Shown here piece by piece: positions 45,606 through 56,332 of a stretch of DNA of 64,000 nt; the first letter of the stretch is position 1; the number at the start of each line of letters is the position of its first letter. The DNA lies in NCBI RefSeq assembly GCF_018448785.1, contig NZ_JAHCLU010000014.1:1-64000 (forward strand), in the 5' to 3' direction. The stretch comes from Halomonas jincaotanensis. Its GTDB lineage: Bacteria > Pseudomonadota > Gammaproteobacteria > Pseudomonadales > Halomonadaceae. A program made the translations under genes and the position numbers. A model generated the notes under the pieces. That model was not told the DNA's origin and did not search any database. It was given only the letters and a program-made list of their open reading frames with translations.

Positions 45606-45621
45606 ATGCGTAAAGCATGCC
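45606..45621 (-). promoter_or_regulatory. Candidate sigma-54 promoter of glnK-amtB
   Basis: On the minus strand TGGCATGCTTTACGCA fits the sigma-54 GG-N10-GC rule: a good -24 (TGGCA) and a weaker -12 (ACGCA instead of TTGCA). It is about 65 bases upstream of the first glnK, where an NtrC-dependent promoter is expected. Confidence 0.5.
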
Positions 45622-45833
45622 AGAAGCCAGTAGTCATCAATTATTTCAGTAAGATAGTGAGATTGTTTCGGCGCTTTATACGGCTGTCGTCGTGTAGAGA
45701 CAGTTATAGTGCACCGATTTGGTGCTTTGCGGCGGTGCATGTGCGCTAAAAGAGAGCATGGCGGGAGAGCATGCGTATCATCGACGCCTTGCGTATCCTG
45801 TGGTCAGGCACTTCATTAATCAGGAGAGACCCC

Positions 45834-46292
45834 ATGGTGAGCCATGACCGTATTAGCCGCCTGGCCCAGCAGATCGGCGACCGTTTGCAAGGCGCCTCGC
45901 GGGCCCCCGAGGAAATGCAGAAAGGGATTCAACAGGTGGTGCGTGGCGCCGTCGACCGCCTCGAGCTGGTGTCGCGCGAGGATTTCGACATCCTGATGGA
46001 TGTTCTACAGCGCACCCGGGGCCGGATCGAGGCGCTGGAAAAGCAGGTCGCTGAGCTGGAAAAAGCGGTACAGGGCAATCCATCGACCACGACTGCGCAA
46101 GGTACTGAGACGGATTGGACCGCCACAGGCGCAACAGCAGGCGAAGGTGTGGCCAAAAAAGCGGCAGATAAGCCCTCTCAGGCGTCGCCGACTCCCGATG
46201 TGACGGCTGACGAGCCAGGCGCAAAGGGGCCTTCCACGCCAGGCCATTCTGCGCTAGACAACGAGCCCCGCGACGACAAGAGGAATCCGTAA
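45834..46292 (+). CDS. ubiK: UbiK/YqiC accessory factor with extended tail
   Basis: The 152-residue protein begins with the BMFP/YqiC domain (ISRLAQQIGDRLQGASRAPE, then GIQQVVRGAVDRLELVSREDFD, ending in a coiled-coil trimer LQRTRGRIEALEKQVAELE). UbiK helps ubiquinone synthesis and is usually about 80-100 residues. Here a Thr/Ala/Asp-rich acidic tail adds about 65 residues. ATG 45834 has AGGAG upstream. Neighbouring comM follows in the same direction. Confidence 0.85.
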   Translation: MVSHDRISRLAQQIGDRLQGASRAPEEMQKGIQQVVRGAVDRLELVSREDFDILMDVLQRTRGRIEALEKQVAELEKAVQGNPSTTTAQGTETDWTATGATAGEGVAKKAADKPSQASPTPDVTADEPGAKGPSTPGHSALDNEPRDDKRNP

Positions 46293-46365
46293 TCCGCTGC
46301 GTCATTGGGCGAGGCGTGCCGACCTGGGGTAGCCTAAGGGCACATTCGCGGCGAAGGGCGCCTTT

Positions 46366-47871
46366 ATGACGCTGGCAATCATCCATACCCGTGCCGGGCT
46401 CGGTCTCGAGGCGCCAGAAGTGCAGGTCGAGGTGCATCTGGCCAACGGCCTGCCCGGCATGACCCTGGTGGGCCTGCCCGAGACCGCCGTCAAGGAGAGC
46501 CGCGAACGCGTCCGCAGCGCCTTGGTCAATGCCGGCTTCGATTTTCCCAATACGCGCCGCATTACCCTGAACCTATCGCCCGCCGATCTGCCCAAGGACG
46601 GCGGGCGCTTCGATCTGCCCATCGCCCTAGGTTTGCTGGTGGCGTCTGGTCAGGTGCCGCCAGAAGCCCTCGAGGGTCTGGAGTGCGTCGGTGAGCTAGC
46701 CCTGGATGGTCGGCTTCGCCAGGTAAACGGCGTCTTGCCGTTGGCGCTCGCCACTCGCTCAGCCGGCAGGAAGCTCATCGTGCCGCGTGCCAATGCCGAT
46801 GAGGCGGCACTGGCCGGCGACCTGCAGGTCATCGCCGCCGATCATCTGCTCGAGGTGGTGGCCCACCTGCTCGGCCAGACACCGATTCCGGCGCACCGTC
46901 TCGAGCGACCGGCGCCGGCGGTGGATCTGGGCGCCGATCTGGCCGAGGTGCGCGGTCAGCACCAGGCACGCCGGGCATTGGAGGTCGCCGCGGCCGGGGG
47001 GCATAATCTTCTGTTTGCCGGGCCGCCGGGTACCGGCAAGACCATGCTGGCCAGTCGTCTTCCCGGCATTCTGCCGCCGCTCAGCGAGGAGGAGGCCTTG
47101 GAAGTCGCCGCCATTCGTTCGGTAAGCGGATTGGCGCTGCGTGAAGAATGGGGACGTCGTCCCTTCCGTTCGCCACACCATACCGCCAGCGCCGTCGCTC
47201 TCGTGGGTGGCGGCTCTCGGCCGCGTCCCGGTGAAATCTCCCTGGCTCACCATGGGGTGTTGTTCCTGGACGAGCTTCCCGAGTTTTCGCGTCACGTGCT
47301 GGAGGTGATGCGCGAACCCATGGAATCGGGGCGCATCCATATCGCGCGGGCCAATCACGAGCGCCGCTTTCCGGCACGCTTCCAGTTGGTGGCGGCAATG
47401 AATCCCTGCCCCTGCGGCCACCTCGGCGACCCACGCCAGCGCTGTCAGTGTACTGCGGCGCAGATCCAGCGCTACCAGGCTCGATTATCCGGGCCGTTGC
47501 TCGACCGCATCGATCTTCAGGTGGAGGTTCCGGCCCTGCCGCCCGAACAGCTCACCTCGCGGGTGGCCGGAGAGCCTTCGGCGGTGGTTCGAGAGCGCGT
47601 CATGGTCGCTCGGCAACGCCAGTTGGAACGGAGATCACTCAACGCCCAACTGGCTGGGCGCGAGCTCGAGGCCGCTTGCGCCCTCTCGACGGGCGATCGC
47701 GCCTGGCTGGCCGGGGTGCTGGAACGGCTCAAGCTGTCGGCGCGGGCCTACCATCGCGTGCTGAGGGTGGCCTTGACCTTGGCCGATCTGGCCGGCTTGC
47801 CGCATCCCGAGCGTGATCAGCTGATCGAGGCGATCGGTTATCGACAGTTGGATCGTCTGCTCAAGCGATAA
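46366..47871 (+). CDS. comM: Mg-chelatase-like AAA+ ATPase ComM (YifB)
   Basis: The 501-residue protein has the N-terminal lon-protease-like ChlI domain (VEVHLANGLPGMTLVGLPETA), the AAA+ Walker A FAGPPGTGKTM (about 218-228), Walker B VLFLDELPEF (about 298-307), and the C-terminal Mg-chelatase domain with CPCGHLGD and GPLLDRIDL. ComM is a hexameric helicase that promotes branch migration during natural transformation. The length matches E. coli YifB (506). Confidence 0.95.
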   Translation: MTLAIIHTRAGLGLEAPEVQVEVHLANGLPGMTLVGLPETAVKESRERVRSALVNAGFDFPNTRRITLNLSPADLPKDGGRFDLPIALGLLVASGQVPPEALEGLECVGELALDGRLRQVNGVLPLALATRSAGRKLIVPRANADEAALAGDLQVIAADHLLEVVAHLLGQTPIPAHRLERPAPAVDLGADLAEVRGQHQARRALEVAAAGGHNLLFAGPPGTGKTMLASRLPGILPPLSEEEALEVAAIRSVSGLALREEWGRRPFRSPHHTASAVALVGGGSRPRPGEISLAHHGVLFLDELPEFSRHVLEVMREPMESGRIHIARANHERRFPARFQLVAAMNPCPCGHLGDPRQRCQCTAAQIQRYQARLSGPLLDRIDLQVEVPALPPEQLTSRVAGEPSAVVRERVMVARQRQLERRSLNAQLAGRELEAACALSTGDRAWLAGVLERLKLSARAYHRVLRVALTLADLAGLPHPERDQLIEAIGYRQLDRLLKR

Positions 47872-47885
47872 GTCCCCACTGCCTC

Positions 47886-48389
47886 CTAGAGCGCGCTGGC
47901 ATCCAGGGCCCCGCTGATGTCGGTGGTCCACAGTGCGGTCTCACTGCCAGGGCGGCGCAGTGCCAGGGTCAACCGATAGGGCAGCAGGTCGCGGTCGGAA
48001 AGGGTCAGGCGTGGGCCGTCGGCGTCCAGCCGACTTTCCAAGCGCCACTGGTTATCGCCTCCGCCCTCTCTCATGACGTCGCTCCAGTTGAGGACCTGCG
48101 GGCCGTCGGTGGCGCCCAGCAGCGCCCGGGTCAGGCTCTCGCGTAGCCGCTCCTGGTCGATGCCCAGGGTGGGGTCGACCTCCGGGGTCGCCAGCAGCAG
48201 TACCTGGCTGGTGCCTGGCGAGGGGAGCGCCGGCGCGGCGAGGACGCGCTCGGCGGCCACTTCACCGAGACCATAGAGTGCCTGGCGGAGGGTTTCGGGG
48301 CGCTCGGGCGCACCGGCGCATCCGACCAGTTGGGTCGTCAGAAGGACTATCAGCAGGGTTGCTGGAAGGGATGCGGGACGAGCATTCAT
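47886..48389 (-). CDS. Putative lipoprotein
   Basis: The 167-residue protein has a signal peptide with lipobox LVGC (Cys24), so it is lipid-anchored, probably at the outer membrane. The rest has short strands and ends LWTTDISGALDASAL. It resembles proteins with a periplasmic penicillin-binding-activator LpoB-like fold only loosely, so I do not name it. Its ATG overlaps the hydrolase stop (ATGA), so the two are coupled. Confidence 0.7.
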   Translation of the reverse strand: MNARPASLPATLLIVLLTTQLVGCAGAPERPETLRQALYGLGEVAAERVLAAPALPSPGTSQVLLLATPEVDPTLGIDQERLRESLTRALLGATDGPQVLNWSDVMREGGGDNQWRLESRLDADGPRLTLSDRDLLPYRLTLALRRPGSETALWTTDISGALDASAL

Positions 48390-49387
48390 CGGCGTCGGGT
48401 CTCCGGGGGCGCGCCAGCCAGATGCGTGGCATCAGGTTCCAGCGTAGCAACGAAGCGGTCGAGGGTCTTGAACAAGGCCTTGCGGATCGGCTCGGCTTCG
48501 TTGACCAGATGATGACGAGCCTCAGGATGGCGGTGGATCTCGGCATTGGGAAACTTGTTCTCGAGCACCGCGAGGTTCCATTCCCAGTCCACCGTCAGGT
48601 CCTGCTCGCCTTGCAGGATCAGCGTCGGCACATTGCTGGGGGTCAGCGCGAGCAGCTGGGGCATCCAGCGGCGCATGGCGCTGACCCATTCCATTTCCAG
48701 ACGCTGCGCCTGCAGAGGGTCGCCTTCGCGGAGGAAGGTGGCGAATTCGGCGTCGGTCGAGTTATCGCGAAACTTGCGCGGTATCGAGCTCACGAACGGC
48801 TCCACAAGACGATGCAGCCAGCTCGATTGATTCCACCCCCAGGGACGCACCAGCGGCGCCAGCAGGGCAAGACCGGCCCAGTGCTGGTCATCGCCGCGGG
48901 CAAGGGCATCGGTGGCGAGTATTGCCGCCCCGGTGCTTTGGCCGATGCCGAGCCAGGGACGCGGCGCCATGTCCTGGGCGTCAAGCTGCTGCTGCAGGGC
49001 ACGTAGACAGCGGCCATAGTCTTCAAAATCGTTGATGGAGGCGCGCGGCCCGCTCGACAGGCCATGGCCGGGCAGATCCCAGAGTACCACCCGCCAACCG
49101 CGATCGAGCAGCCGTTCCAGAAGGTGGCGATACAGTCCCAGATGATCGAAATAGCCGTGCACCACGAAAGCCGTCCCGATCGGGGCGTCTGGGCTCCACA
49201 CCTGCGTCCAGAGGCGAAAGGGCGGAGCGTCCACGTAACCGGCGTAAAGGCCTACATGGTCGACCAGCAGCGGTGCTAGCCCATAATGGGTCAGGTAATG
49301 CTCGAGGTGGCCTCGACCGGCTACCTGCTCGGTCAGTTCGACCAGACGAACCGGGCCCAAAGCCTGCAGTGGGGTAAAATCACTCAT
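48386..49387 (-). CDS. Alpha/beta hydrolase (lysophospholipase/MGL-like)
   Basis: The 333-residue protein has an alpha/beta hydrolase fold: the oxyanion strand [13 protein letters not shown] (about 75-87), the nucleophile elbow GIGQSTGAA (about 148-156, GxSxG form GQSTG), the acid Asp in [10 protein letters not shown] and the His in ARHHLVNE. It is like monoacylglycerol lipase or PldB. The substrate is not known. ATG 49387 has GGAGG upstream. No signal peptide; probably cytosolic or membrane-peripheral. Confidence 0.82.
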   Translation of the reverse strand: MSDFTPLQALGPVRLVELTEQVAGRGHLEHYLTHYGLAPLLVDHVGLYAGYVDAPPFRLWTQVWSPDAPIGTAFVVHGYFDHLGLYRHLLERLLDRGWRVVLWDLPGHGLSSGPRASINDFEDYGRCLRALQQQLDAQDMAPRPWLGIGQSTGAAILATDALARGDDQHWAGLALLAPLVRPWGWNQSSWLHRLVEPFVSSIPRKFRDNSTDAEFATFLREGDPLQAQRLEMEWVSAMRRWMPQLLALTPSNVPTLILQGEQDLTVDWEWNLAVLENKFPNAEIHRHPEARHHLVNEAEPIRKALFKTLDRFVATLEPDATHLAGAPPETRRR

Positions 49388-49625
49388 CGCATCCTCCGCA
49401 ACGCTGGGCCATGCTAGCGTCATGCCGCTAGGTGAGTCACTGAATTCCGTTCGAGGCAAGCGGTCGAGGCTTAAGTGGCTTGTTCTTTTGGTCGAGTTCG
49501 ACATGACATTGCGGGTTGATGGGTTTACAAATGGAAGTATTTTCCACAAAATTCATCCCCACGCTGTTTCTATTCCCTGGCCGGCCTCGTCACCGACCGG
49601 CTGCCAAGCACGAGGAGATCCATCC

Positions 49626-51800
49626 ATGACCGAACGTGTCACTCGCCACCGTCTGCAGGTGGCCGCCGAGTTGGACCGTTTCATCAACGAGCGTGCACTT
49701 CCCGGTACTGGCGTCGACCCCGAGGCCTTCTGGTCCGGCGTGGATGCCCTCTTCCATGATCTGACCCCGACGAACCACGAATTGCTCGCCGAGCGCGACC
49801 GCCTGCAGGAAACCCTCGATACCTGGCATCGCGAGAATCCTGGTCCGGTGCGCGACATGGCCGCCTATCGGGCCTTCTTGGGCGAGGTCGGCTATCTGGT
49901 CGAATCGCCGTCCAGGGTCAGCGTAACGACCGCCAATGTCGATCGCGAAGTCGCCGTCCAGGCCGGTCCGCAGCTGGTGGTTCCGGTCAACAACGCCCGC
50001 TATGCCCTCAACGCCGGCAACGCCCGCTGGGGCAGCCTCTATGATGCCTTGTATGGTACCGATGCGATCTCCGAAGCGGACGGCGCCGAGAAAGGCACGA
50101 GTTTCAATCCCAAGCGTGGCGAGAAGGTCATCGCCTATGCGCGCAGCGTTCTGGATCGTGCCGCACCGCTGGCGACCGGCTCGCATCGTGACGCCGTCAA
50201 CTACGCATTGCGTGATGGTCACCTGATCGTCACCCTCGAGGGCGGCCGCGATACCGGCCTCAAGGACCCGGGCAAGCTGGTGGGCTTCGACGGCGATGCC
50301 GCCAGCCCTGAGGCAATCCTGTTGGTCAATCACGGCCTGCATCTGGAGATCCAGATCGACCCGAGCCACCCGATCGGCAAGACCGATCCGGCCGGCGTCA
50401 AGGACTTGGTTGTCGAGGCTGCTCTGACCGCGATCATGGACTGCGAAGATTCCGTGACGGCGGTGGACGCCGAGGACAAGGTTGGGGTCTATGCCAACTG
50501 GCTGGGGCTGATGAAGGGCGATCTGGAAGAACAGGTGGAAAAGGGCGGCAAGACCATTACCCGCCGCCTCAACCCCGATCGCACCTGGACCGACACCCGC
50601 GGCGGTACCGTGACCCTGCCAGGGCGCTCGCTGATGTTCGTGCGTAACGTCGGCCATCTGATGACCACACCGGCGGTGCTCGATGCCGAGGGCAACGAAC
50701 TGCCGGAAGGCATCCTCGATGCCGTGATGACCTCGCTGATCGCCATTCACGACCTCAAGAAGGGCGCCGACGAGCCGCGCAACTCGCGCAGTGGCTCGGT
50801 CTACATCGTCAAGCCGAAGATGCACGGGGCGAAGGAGGTGGCGTTCTCCAACACCCTGTTCGGCCGCGTCGAGGACATCCTGGGCCTGACGCGCGATACC
50901 CTGAAAATGGGCATCATGGACGAGGAGCGCCGCACCTCGGTGAATCTCAAGGCGTGTATCAATGAGGCGACCTCGCGGGTGGTGTTTATCAACACCGGCT
51001 TCCTCGACCGCACCGGCGACGAGATGCACACCGCCATGGAAGCCGGGCCAATGATCCGCAAGGGCGAGATGAAGAGCTCGGCCTGGATCGGCGCCTACGA
51101 GCGTAACAATGTCCAGGTCGGCCTGGCCTGCGGCCTGCGCGGCCGCGCCCAGATCGGCAAGGGCATGTGGGCCATGCCGGACCTGATGGCGGCGATGCTC
51201 GAGCAGAAGATCGGCCACCCCAAGGCCGGTGCCAACACCGCCTGGGTGCCGTCGCCCACCGCCGCTGCCCTGCACGCCCTGCACTACCATCAGGTGGATG
51301 TCACCGAGGTGCAGCGCGAACTGGAAAGCCAGGGTGAACCGGACTTCCTCGATGACCTGCTGACCGTGCCGGTGGCCGAGAATCCGAACTGGAGCGATGA
51401 CGAGATCCAGCAGGAGCTCGACAACAACTGCCAGGGCATCCTTGGCTACGTGGTGCGCTGGGTGGAGCATGGCGTGGGCTGCTCCAAGGTGCCGGATATC
51501 CATGACGTCGGCCTGATGGAAGATCGCGCGACGTTGCGTATCGCCAGCCAGCTGTTGGCCAATTGGCTGCACCACGGGGTGGTCGACGCCGGGCGCATCC
51601 AGGCGACCCTGGAGCGCATGGCCAAGGTGGTCGACGAACAGAATGCGGGTGACCCTGCGTACGTGCCGATGAGTGCCGATTTCTCGGCCTCCACTGCCTT
51701 CCAGGCGGCCAGTGACCTGATCTTCAAGGGTCGCGTTCAGCCTTCCGGTTACACCGAGCCGCTGCTGCATCACTGGCGTGCCGTGCACAAGGCCAAGTAA
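49626..51800 (+). CDS. glcB: Malate synthase G
   Basis: The 724-residue enzyme condenses glyoxylate with acetyl-CoA to malate. It has the G-isoform length and motifs: [23 protein letters not shown] (about 122-144), [16 protein letters not shown] (about 262-277), the catalytic region [10 protein letters not shown], and [10 protein letters not shown]. It supports growth on C2 compounds and glyoxylate from other pathways. ATG 49626 has GGAG upstream. A perfect hairpin follows the gene. Confidence 0.97.
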   Translation: MTERVTRHRLQVAAELDRFINERALPGTGVDPEAFWSGVDALFHDLTPTNHELLAERDRLQETLDTWHRENPGPVRDMAAYRAFLGEVGYLVESPSRVSVTTANVDREVAVQAGPQLVVPVNNARYALNAGNARWGSLYDALYGTDAISEADGAEKGTSFNPKRGEKVIAYARSVLDRAAPLATGSHRDAVNYALRDGHLIVTLEGGRDTGLKDPGKLVGFDGDAASPEAILLVNHGLHLEIQIDPSHPIGKTDPAGVKDLVVEAALTAIMDCEDSVTAVDAEDKVGVYANWLGLMKGDLEEQVEKGGKTITRRLNPDRTWTDTRGGTVTLPGRSLMFVRNVGHLMTTPAVLDAEGNELPEGILDAVMTSLIAIHDLKKGADEPRNSRSGSVYIVKPKMHGAKEVAFSNTLFGRVEDILGLTRDTLKMGIMDEERRTSVNLKACINEATSRVVFINTGFLDRTGDEMHTAMEAGPMIRKGEMKSSAWIGAYERNNVQVGLACGLRGRAQIGKGMWAMPDLMAAMLEQKIGHPKAGANTAWVPSPTAAALHALHYHQVDVTEVQRELESQGEPDFLDDLLTVPVAENPNWSDDEIQQELDNNCQGILGYVVRWVEHGVGCSKVPDIHDVGLMEDRATLRIASQLLANWLHHGVVDAGRIQATLERMAKVVDEQNAGDPAYVPMSADFSASTAFQAASDLIFKGRVQPSGYTEPLLHHWRAVHKAK

Positions 51801-51834
51801 TCGAGACGAGGAATCGCGACGGGTTACGCGCTAC

Positions 51835-51867
51835 GAGCGCCCCTGCGGTCTGACCGCAGGGGCGCTC
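51835..51867 (+). terminator. Hairpin after glcB
   Basis: A perfect 15-bp stem (51835-51849 with 51853-51867) with a 3-base loop is centred on CTG. It lies 35 bases after the glcB stop. The T tract is weak. Confidence 0.7.
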
Positions 51868-51966
51868 GCGTTGATAGACACGACCGGTGACGACTGTGCG
51901 CCGTCGCTCGCCTGGGCTATCGTGATCGGGTTATCTGGAGCCCACGTCGCCTGCCGGAGCCAAGCC

Positions 51967-52380
51967 ATGACCGTGATGACCGCCGCCGCCATCCAGGACT
52001 TCCTCGATGACGTCTTTCCCCAGCGTGACGGCACGATCGAGGGCGTCGACCACATGCGCGCCACCATGAGCCTGGCCATCGAGGACGAGCATCTGCGTCC
52101 CGGCGCCAGCGTCTCCGGCCCGACGATGATGGGACTGGCCGATGTCTGCCTGTATGTGGCGATACTGGCCCAGATCGGCCCGGAGCCGATGGCGGTGACC
52201 GCGAATCTCAACTGCCACTTCCTGCGGCGCGCCCGTGGCGACCGTGACCTGATCGCCAACGCTCGCGTGGTCAAGCTGGGCCGGCGCCTGGCGGTCGGCG
52301 AGGTGCAGCTCTTCTCTGCCGGCGACGACGCGCCGGTGGCGTTGGTGACCGCGACCTATGCCCTTCCCGACCAGGAGTGA
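51967..52380 (+). CDS. PaaI-type hotdog thioesterase
   Basis: The 137-residue protein has the hotdog-fold thioesterase pattern: LRPGASVSGPTMMGLADVCLYV (about 42-63), with Gly and Asp in the active-site helix, and TANLNCHFLRRARGDRDLIA. It likely hydrolyses an acyl-CoA. ATG 51967 is the family start; the open frame begins further up. It is probably independent of glcB because of the terminator. Confidence 0.85.
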   Translation: MTVMTAAAIQDFLDDVFPQRDGTIEGVDHMRATMSLAIEDEHLRPGASVSGPTMMGLADVCLYVAILAQIGPEPMAVTANLNCHFLRRARGDRDLIANARVVKLGRRLAVGEVQLFSAGDDAPVALVTATYALPDQE

Positions 52381-52517
52381 GCTTTTCCTCGCGCCGAGCG
52401 AGCTCGTGAGCGAAGCACCTGACAGCAGAGGATGGCTTGGCTACCTTGAGGAGGCACTGCCAGTATCTCTGCCGATCACTTGACCACATCGCTTCCCCCT
52501 GACCGGAGATGCGCCAC

Positions 52518-54002
52518 ATGGATGTCCTGCTTTCCCTTCTCCTGACCTTGCGCGACGCCGCTTACGCTGTCATGACGCCGGTCAGTGACTTCGTCTGGTC
52601 CTACATTCTGGTCTATCTGCTATTGGGGGCGGGGATACTCTTCACGGTGCTCACCCGCGGCATGCAGTTCCGCCTCTTTGGCCATATGGCCAGAGTCACG
52701 CTTTCGTCACGCGGGGCGGGAGGCGGTATCAGCGGCTTTCAGGCCTTTGCTACCTCCATGGCGGCTCGGGTCGGGACCGGTAATCTCGCTGGGGTGGCCA
52801 TCGCCCTCTGGGTGGGGGGACCGGGCGCCATCTTCTGGATGTGGATCACGGCCTTGGTCGGCTTCTCGACTGCCTTCGTCGAATCGACCCTGGCCCAGAC
52901 CTACAAGCACCGCCATGAGGACGGCGTCTTCCGCGGGGGGCCGGCCTACTACATCGAGCGCTGCCTGGGCTGGCGCTGGCTGGGCATGCTGTTCGCCTTC
53001 TTTCTCATCGTCGCCTACGGCCTCGCCTTCAACGCGGCCCAAGCCAATACCATCGCCCAGGGCTTGAGCGGGGCCTTTGGGGTGCCGTCGTGGATCACTG
53101 GAGTCGCGCTGGTGCTGCTGGTCGCGCTGGTGATATTTGGAGGTCTCAAGTCGGTGGCCCGTACCGCCGAGAAGATCGTGCCGACCATGGCGATTCTCTA
53201 CCTGATCGTGGCGCTGGTGATCCTCGCCATGAATTTGCCCGAAGTGCCGGCGATGCTGGCGCTGATCTTCAAGAGTGCCTTCGGTTTCGGCCCCGCCGTC
53301 GGCGGGGCAGCGGGTTATGCCATCAAGGTGGCCATGGAGAATGGCATCAAACGTGGCCTTTTCTCCAACGAGGCTGGCATGGGATCGACGCCCAACGCCG
53401 CTGCCCAGGCCAACGTCAAGCATCCCGCGGCCCAGGGTCTGGTGCAGTCGTTCGGGGTCTTCGTCGATACCATCGTTATCTGCAGCTGCACGGCGGTGGT
53501 GATCCTGCTGTCGGGCGTCTACGAGACACTGCTGGCGACGTCACCCGGTGACTCCATCCAGGGCATCCAGCTGACCCAGGACGCGATGGTCGATCACCTC
53601 GGCGGTTTCGGTGAGATCTTCATCGCGGTGATCATCTTCTTCTTCTCCTACACTTCGCTGCTGGCCAACTACTCCTTCTCGTCGATCAATATCGAGTATC
53701 TTTTTCGCGGTCACGCCCGAGCGGCTGATCACACCCTGCGCTGGGCTATCCTGGCCATGGTGATGATAGGGTCCGTCGCTCAGTTGACCTTCGTCTGGGA
53801 CTTCGCCGACCTGACCATGGGGCTGATGGCCACTACCAACCTCTTCGCCATCCTGGTCATGGTGCCCTCGGCGCTCGCCGTGCTGAAAGATTACGAGCGC
53901 CAGCGGCGCGAAGGCATCGAAGAGCCCGTCTTCGACCCCAGCGTGCTCAAGCGACCCGAGCTGGTAGATGCCGACGTCTGGCCGATGCCAACATCGAGGT
54001 AG
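52518..54002 (+). CDS. Sodium:alanine/glycine symporter (AGCS family)
   Basis: The protein of about 494 residues has about 11 helices and the AGCS signature (GFQAFATSMAARVGTGNLAGVAIAL, about 75-99). Further motifs are GLKSVARTAEKIVPTMA and NGIKRGLFSNEAGMGSTPNAAA. It imports alanine or glycine with Na+. GGAG is at usual spacing from ATG 52518; ATG 52509 is also in frame. A salt-rich habitat fits Na+ coupling. Confidence 0.93.
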   Translation: MDVLLSLLLTLRDAAYAVMTPVSDFVWSYILVYLLLGAGILFTVLTRGMQFRLFGHMARVTLSSRGAGGGISGFQAFATSMAARVGTGNLAGVAIALWVGGPGAIFWMWITALVGFSTAFVESTLAQTYKHRHEDGVFRGGPAYYIERCLGWRWLGMLFAFFLIVAYGLAFNAAQANTIAQGLSGAFGVPSWITGVALVLLVALVIFGGLKSVARTAEKIVPTMAILYLIVALVILAMNLPEVPAMLALIFKSAFGFGPAVGGAAGYAIKVAMENGIKRGLFSNEAGMGSTPNAAAQANVKHPAAQGLVQSFGVFVDTIVICSCTAVVILLSGVYETLLATSPGDSIQGIQLTQDAMVDHLGGFGEIFIAVIIFFFSYTSLLANYSFSSINIEYLFRGHARAADHTLRWAILAMVMIGSVAQLTFVWDFADLTMGLMATTNLFAILVMVPSALAVLKDYERQRREGIEEPVFDPSVLKRPELVDADVWPMPTSR

Positions 54003-54006
54003 CGTC

Positions 54007-54390
54007 TCAAGTAATGCGCCTGGCGCGTATGACACTACTGGCAAGTGCTAGCCAGCCGCCGATCAACAGCACGCCTCCGATGGGCGTGACGACCCCCAGC
54101 GCGCCGACTCCCGAAAGGGCCATGGCGTACAGCGAGCCGCTGAAAAGCAGCATGCCGGCCGCCCAAAGCCCCAGCCCGAGGACTTGCCCGGCGAGTGGCA
54201 GGGAGGCGCGCCACGCCAGCACCCCCAGCATCGCCAGGGTATGCCAGGCCTGATAGCGCACGCCGGTCTCGAAGGCCGCCGCGAGCCGTTGCGCTAGCTG
54301 ACCCTCCAGGCCATGGGCGCCGAAGGCCCCGGCCAGCACCACCAGCGCGCCGGACAGCGCCGTGCCCAACCACCAGCCTCTGTCTTGCAT
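54007..54390 (-). CDS. DUF423 membrane protein
   Basis: The 127-residue protein has four helices and the DUF423 pattern: GALSGALVVLAGAFGAHGL-like N-terminus, FETGVRYQAWHTLAML (about 41-56) and LFSGSLYAMALSG (about 82-94). The function is unknown. It lies tail to tail with the symporter, 4 bases apart. GGAGACG precedes the ATG. Confidence 0.9.
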   Translation of the reverse strand: MQDRGWWLGTALSGALVVLAGAFGAHGLEGQLAQRLAAAFETGVRYQAWHTLAMLGVLAWRASLPLAGQVLGLGLWAAGMLLFSGSLYAMALSGVGALGVVTPIGGVLLIGGWLALASSVIRARRIT

Positions 54391-54449
54391 GTCGTCGTCT
54401 CCTTGCGAGCGAATCGCTGCTTACCGTACCCCGCCGGTCTCGAGTCGGC

Positions 54450-54455
54450 TACAAT
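54450..54455 (+). promoter_or_regulatory. Candidate -10 box of thiS-thiG
   Basis: TACAAT lies about 80 bases before thiS. No convincing -35 box was found, and I do not see a TPP riboswitch core between here and the thiS start. Confidence 0.35.
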
Positions 54456-54534
54456 ATGGCTCCATGAAAACGACGATTGCGGAGCGCCAATGACGTATGC
54501 CTCGTTGAGCGCAAGCGCATCGAGAGAGGACGCC

Positions 54535-54735
54535 ATGCAAATATTACTCAATGGCGAGACCCGAGCCCTGGAGTCCAACGCGACGGTTGCCGAGCTGGTC
54601 GAGTCGCTCGGCCTCGCCGGTCGGCGCATCGCCGTGGAAGTCAACGAAGAGATCGTGCCCAAGAGCGAGCACGATGGCATCCGACTGACCGAGGGCGACC
54701 GGGTCGAGGTCGTCCACGCCATCGGCGGCGGTTAG
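54535..54735 (+). CDS. thiS: Sulfur carrier protein ThiS
   Basis: The 66-residue ubiquitin-like protein ends in the diglycine HAIGGG, which is adenylated and thiocarboxylated to give sulfur to the thiazole of thiamine. It has the usual start MQILLNGE. An AGAGGA ribosome binding site precedes ATG 54535. It is 23 bases ahead of thiG. Confidence 0.95.
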   Translation: MQILLNGETRALESNATVAELVESLGLAGRRIAVEVNEEIVPKSEHDGIRLTEGDRVEVVHAIGGG

Positions 54736-54758
54736 CCGTCGGCCTACAGGAGCCCCAT

Positions 54759-55556
54759 ATGAGTGACTTTTTCCAGGATTCGCCGCTGCGTATCGCCGGG
54801 CGCGAGTTCGCCTCTCGCCTGCTGGTCGGCACCGGCAAATACCGTGACTTCGACGAGACGGCCGAGGCCATCGCCGCCAGCGGCGCCGAGATCGTGACCT
54901 TTGCCGTCAGGCGCACCAATCTGGGGCAGGACGCCGGTGAGCCCAACCTGCTCGACGCCGTGCCACCGGAGCGTTTCACCCTGCTACCCAATACCGCCGG
55001 CTGCTACACGGCCAAGGACGCCGTGCGGACCTGCAAACTGGCCCGCGAGCTGCTCGATGGTCACAACCTGGTCAAGCTCGAGGTGCTGGGCGACGATGCG
55101 ACCCTCTACCCCAACGTCGTCGAAACGTTGTCGGCCGCCGAGACGCTGATCGCCGACGGCTTCGATGTCATGGTCTACACCAGCGACGACCCGATCGTCG
55201 CCCGCGAGCTCGAGCGCCTGGGTTGCTGCGCGATCATGCCGCTGGGCTCACTGATCGGCTCGGGCCACGGCATCCAGAACCCTTACAACATTCGCCTGAT
55301 CATCGAGCAGTCCGGGGTGCCGGTATTGGTGGACGCCGGCATCGGCACCGCCTCCGAGGCCGCCCTGGCCATGGAGCTGGGCTGCGATGCCGTACTGATG
55401 AACTCCGCCATCGCCCATGCCCGACAGCCGGTATTGATGGCCGGTGCCATGAAGAAGGCCATCGAGGCCGGACGCGAGGCCTTCCTGGCCGGGCGCATGC
55501 CGCGTCGCCAGAGCGCCGAGCCTTCTTCGCCCTTCGCCGGCCGCATCCACGGCTGA
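54759..55556 (+). CDS. thiG: Thiazole synthase ThiG
   Basis: The 265-residue TIM-barrel enzyme makes the thiamine thiazole from DXP, dehydroglycine and ThiS-thiocarboxylate. It has [13 protein letters not shown] (about 19-31), the Schiff-base Lys in VKLEVLGDD (about 104-112), the [12 protein letters not shown] loop and [16 protein letters not shown] comes from dxs in this window. AGGAG precedes ATG 54759. Confidence 0.96.
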   Translation: MSDFFQDSPLRIAGREFASRLLVGTGKYRDFDETAEAIAASGAEIVTFAVRRTNLGQDAGEPNLLDAVPPERFTLLPNTAGCYTAKDAVRTCKLARELLDGHNLVKLEVLGDDATLYPNVVETLSAAETLIADGFDVMVYTSDDPIVARELERLGCCAIMPLGSLIGSGHGIQNPYNIRLIIEQSGVPVLVDAGIGTASEAALAMELGCDAVLMNSAIAHARQPVLMAGAMKKAIEAGREAFLAGRMPRRQSAEPSSPFAGRIHG

Positions 55557-55588
55557 GTTTCCCGAACCGTTTTTTATCACGAGATACC

Positions 55589-56332
55589 ATGACCGATCTG
55601 AACACGCACGATCCTGCCAGCGCCGGCCCCGAGTGGCCGGACGCTCCCCTGCATCGTCGCGGCATCAAGAGCTATGTGCTGCGTGCTGGGCGCATGACCC
55701 AGGCACAGTCACGCGGACTGGAAGAAGTATGGCCGCGGCTGGGCCTGACCCTGGCAGAGGGCCGTCAGGATCTCGATGCGCTGTTCGGTCGCCAGGCACC
55801 GCGTGTGGTCGAGATCGGTTTCGGTATGGGCGCCTCGCTGGTCGAGCAGGCCGAGCGCCATCCTGACACCGACTTCATCGGCATTGAAGTCCATGCCCCC
55901 GGCGTTGGCAAGTTGCTGGATGAAGCCGACAAGCATGGCCTGACCAACCTGCGTGTGTACCGTGAGGATGCCCTGGCGGTGCTGGAACAGTGCCTGCCCG
56001 AGGCGAGCCTGGACACCTTGCAGCTGTTCTTCCCCGACCCATGGCCGAAGAAGAAGCATCACAAGCGGCGCATCGTCCAGCCGGCCTTTATCGAGCTGAT
56101 CCGCACGCGCCTGAAGATCGGCGGAACGCTGCACATGGCCACCGACTGGGAAGCCTATGCCGAGTGGATGGCCGAGGTGCTGGGCGCCGCGCCCGGCTAT
56201 GCCAATACCACCGACTCGGCCATGTCATCCTGCGTGCCGCGCCCCGAATTTCGGCCGCTCACCAAGTTCGAGGCGCGTGGCGAGCGGCTGGGGCACGGCG
56301 TCTGGGACCTGATCTACCGGCGTACGGCCTGA
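55589..56332 (+). CDS. trmB: tRNA (guanine-46-N7)-methyltransferase
   Basis: The 247-residue enzyme has the SAM motif [17 protein letters not shown] (about 72-88), [15 protein letters not shown], and the TrmB signature [19 protein letters not shown] (about 149-167), and ends with [17 protein letters not shown]. It methylates G46 of tRNAs. It is 32 bases after thiG. Its 3' end overlaps the convergent EamA frame by 74 bases. Confidence 0.96.
   Translation: MTDLNTHDPASAGPEWPDAPLHRRGIKSYVLRAGRMTQAQSRGLEEVWPRLGLTLAEGRQDLDALFGRQAPRVVEIGFGMGASLVEQAERHPDTDFIGIEVHAPGVGKLLDEADKHGLTNLRVYREDALAVLEQCLPEASLDTLQLFFPDPWPKKKHHKRRIVQPAFIELIRTRLKIGGTLHMATDWEAYAEWMAEVLGAAPGYANTTDSAMSSCVPRPEFRPLTKFEARGERLGHGVWDLIYRRTA

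Noticed and set aside
49590..51788. Long minus-strand frame opposite glcB
   Set aside because: Malate synthase G is unmistakable on the plus strand; the antisense protein has no recognisable domain.
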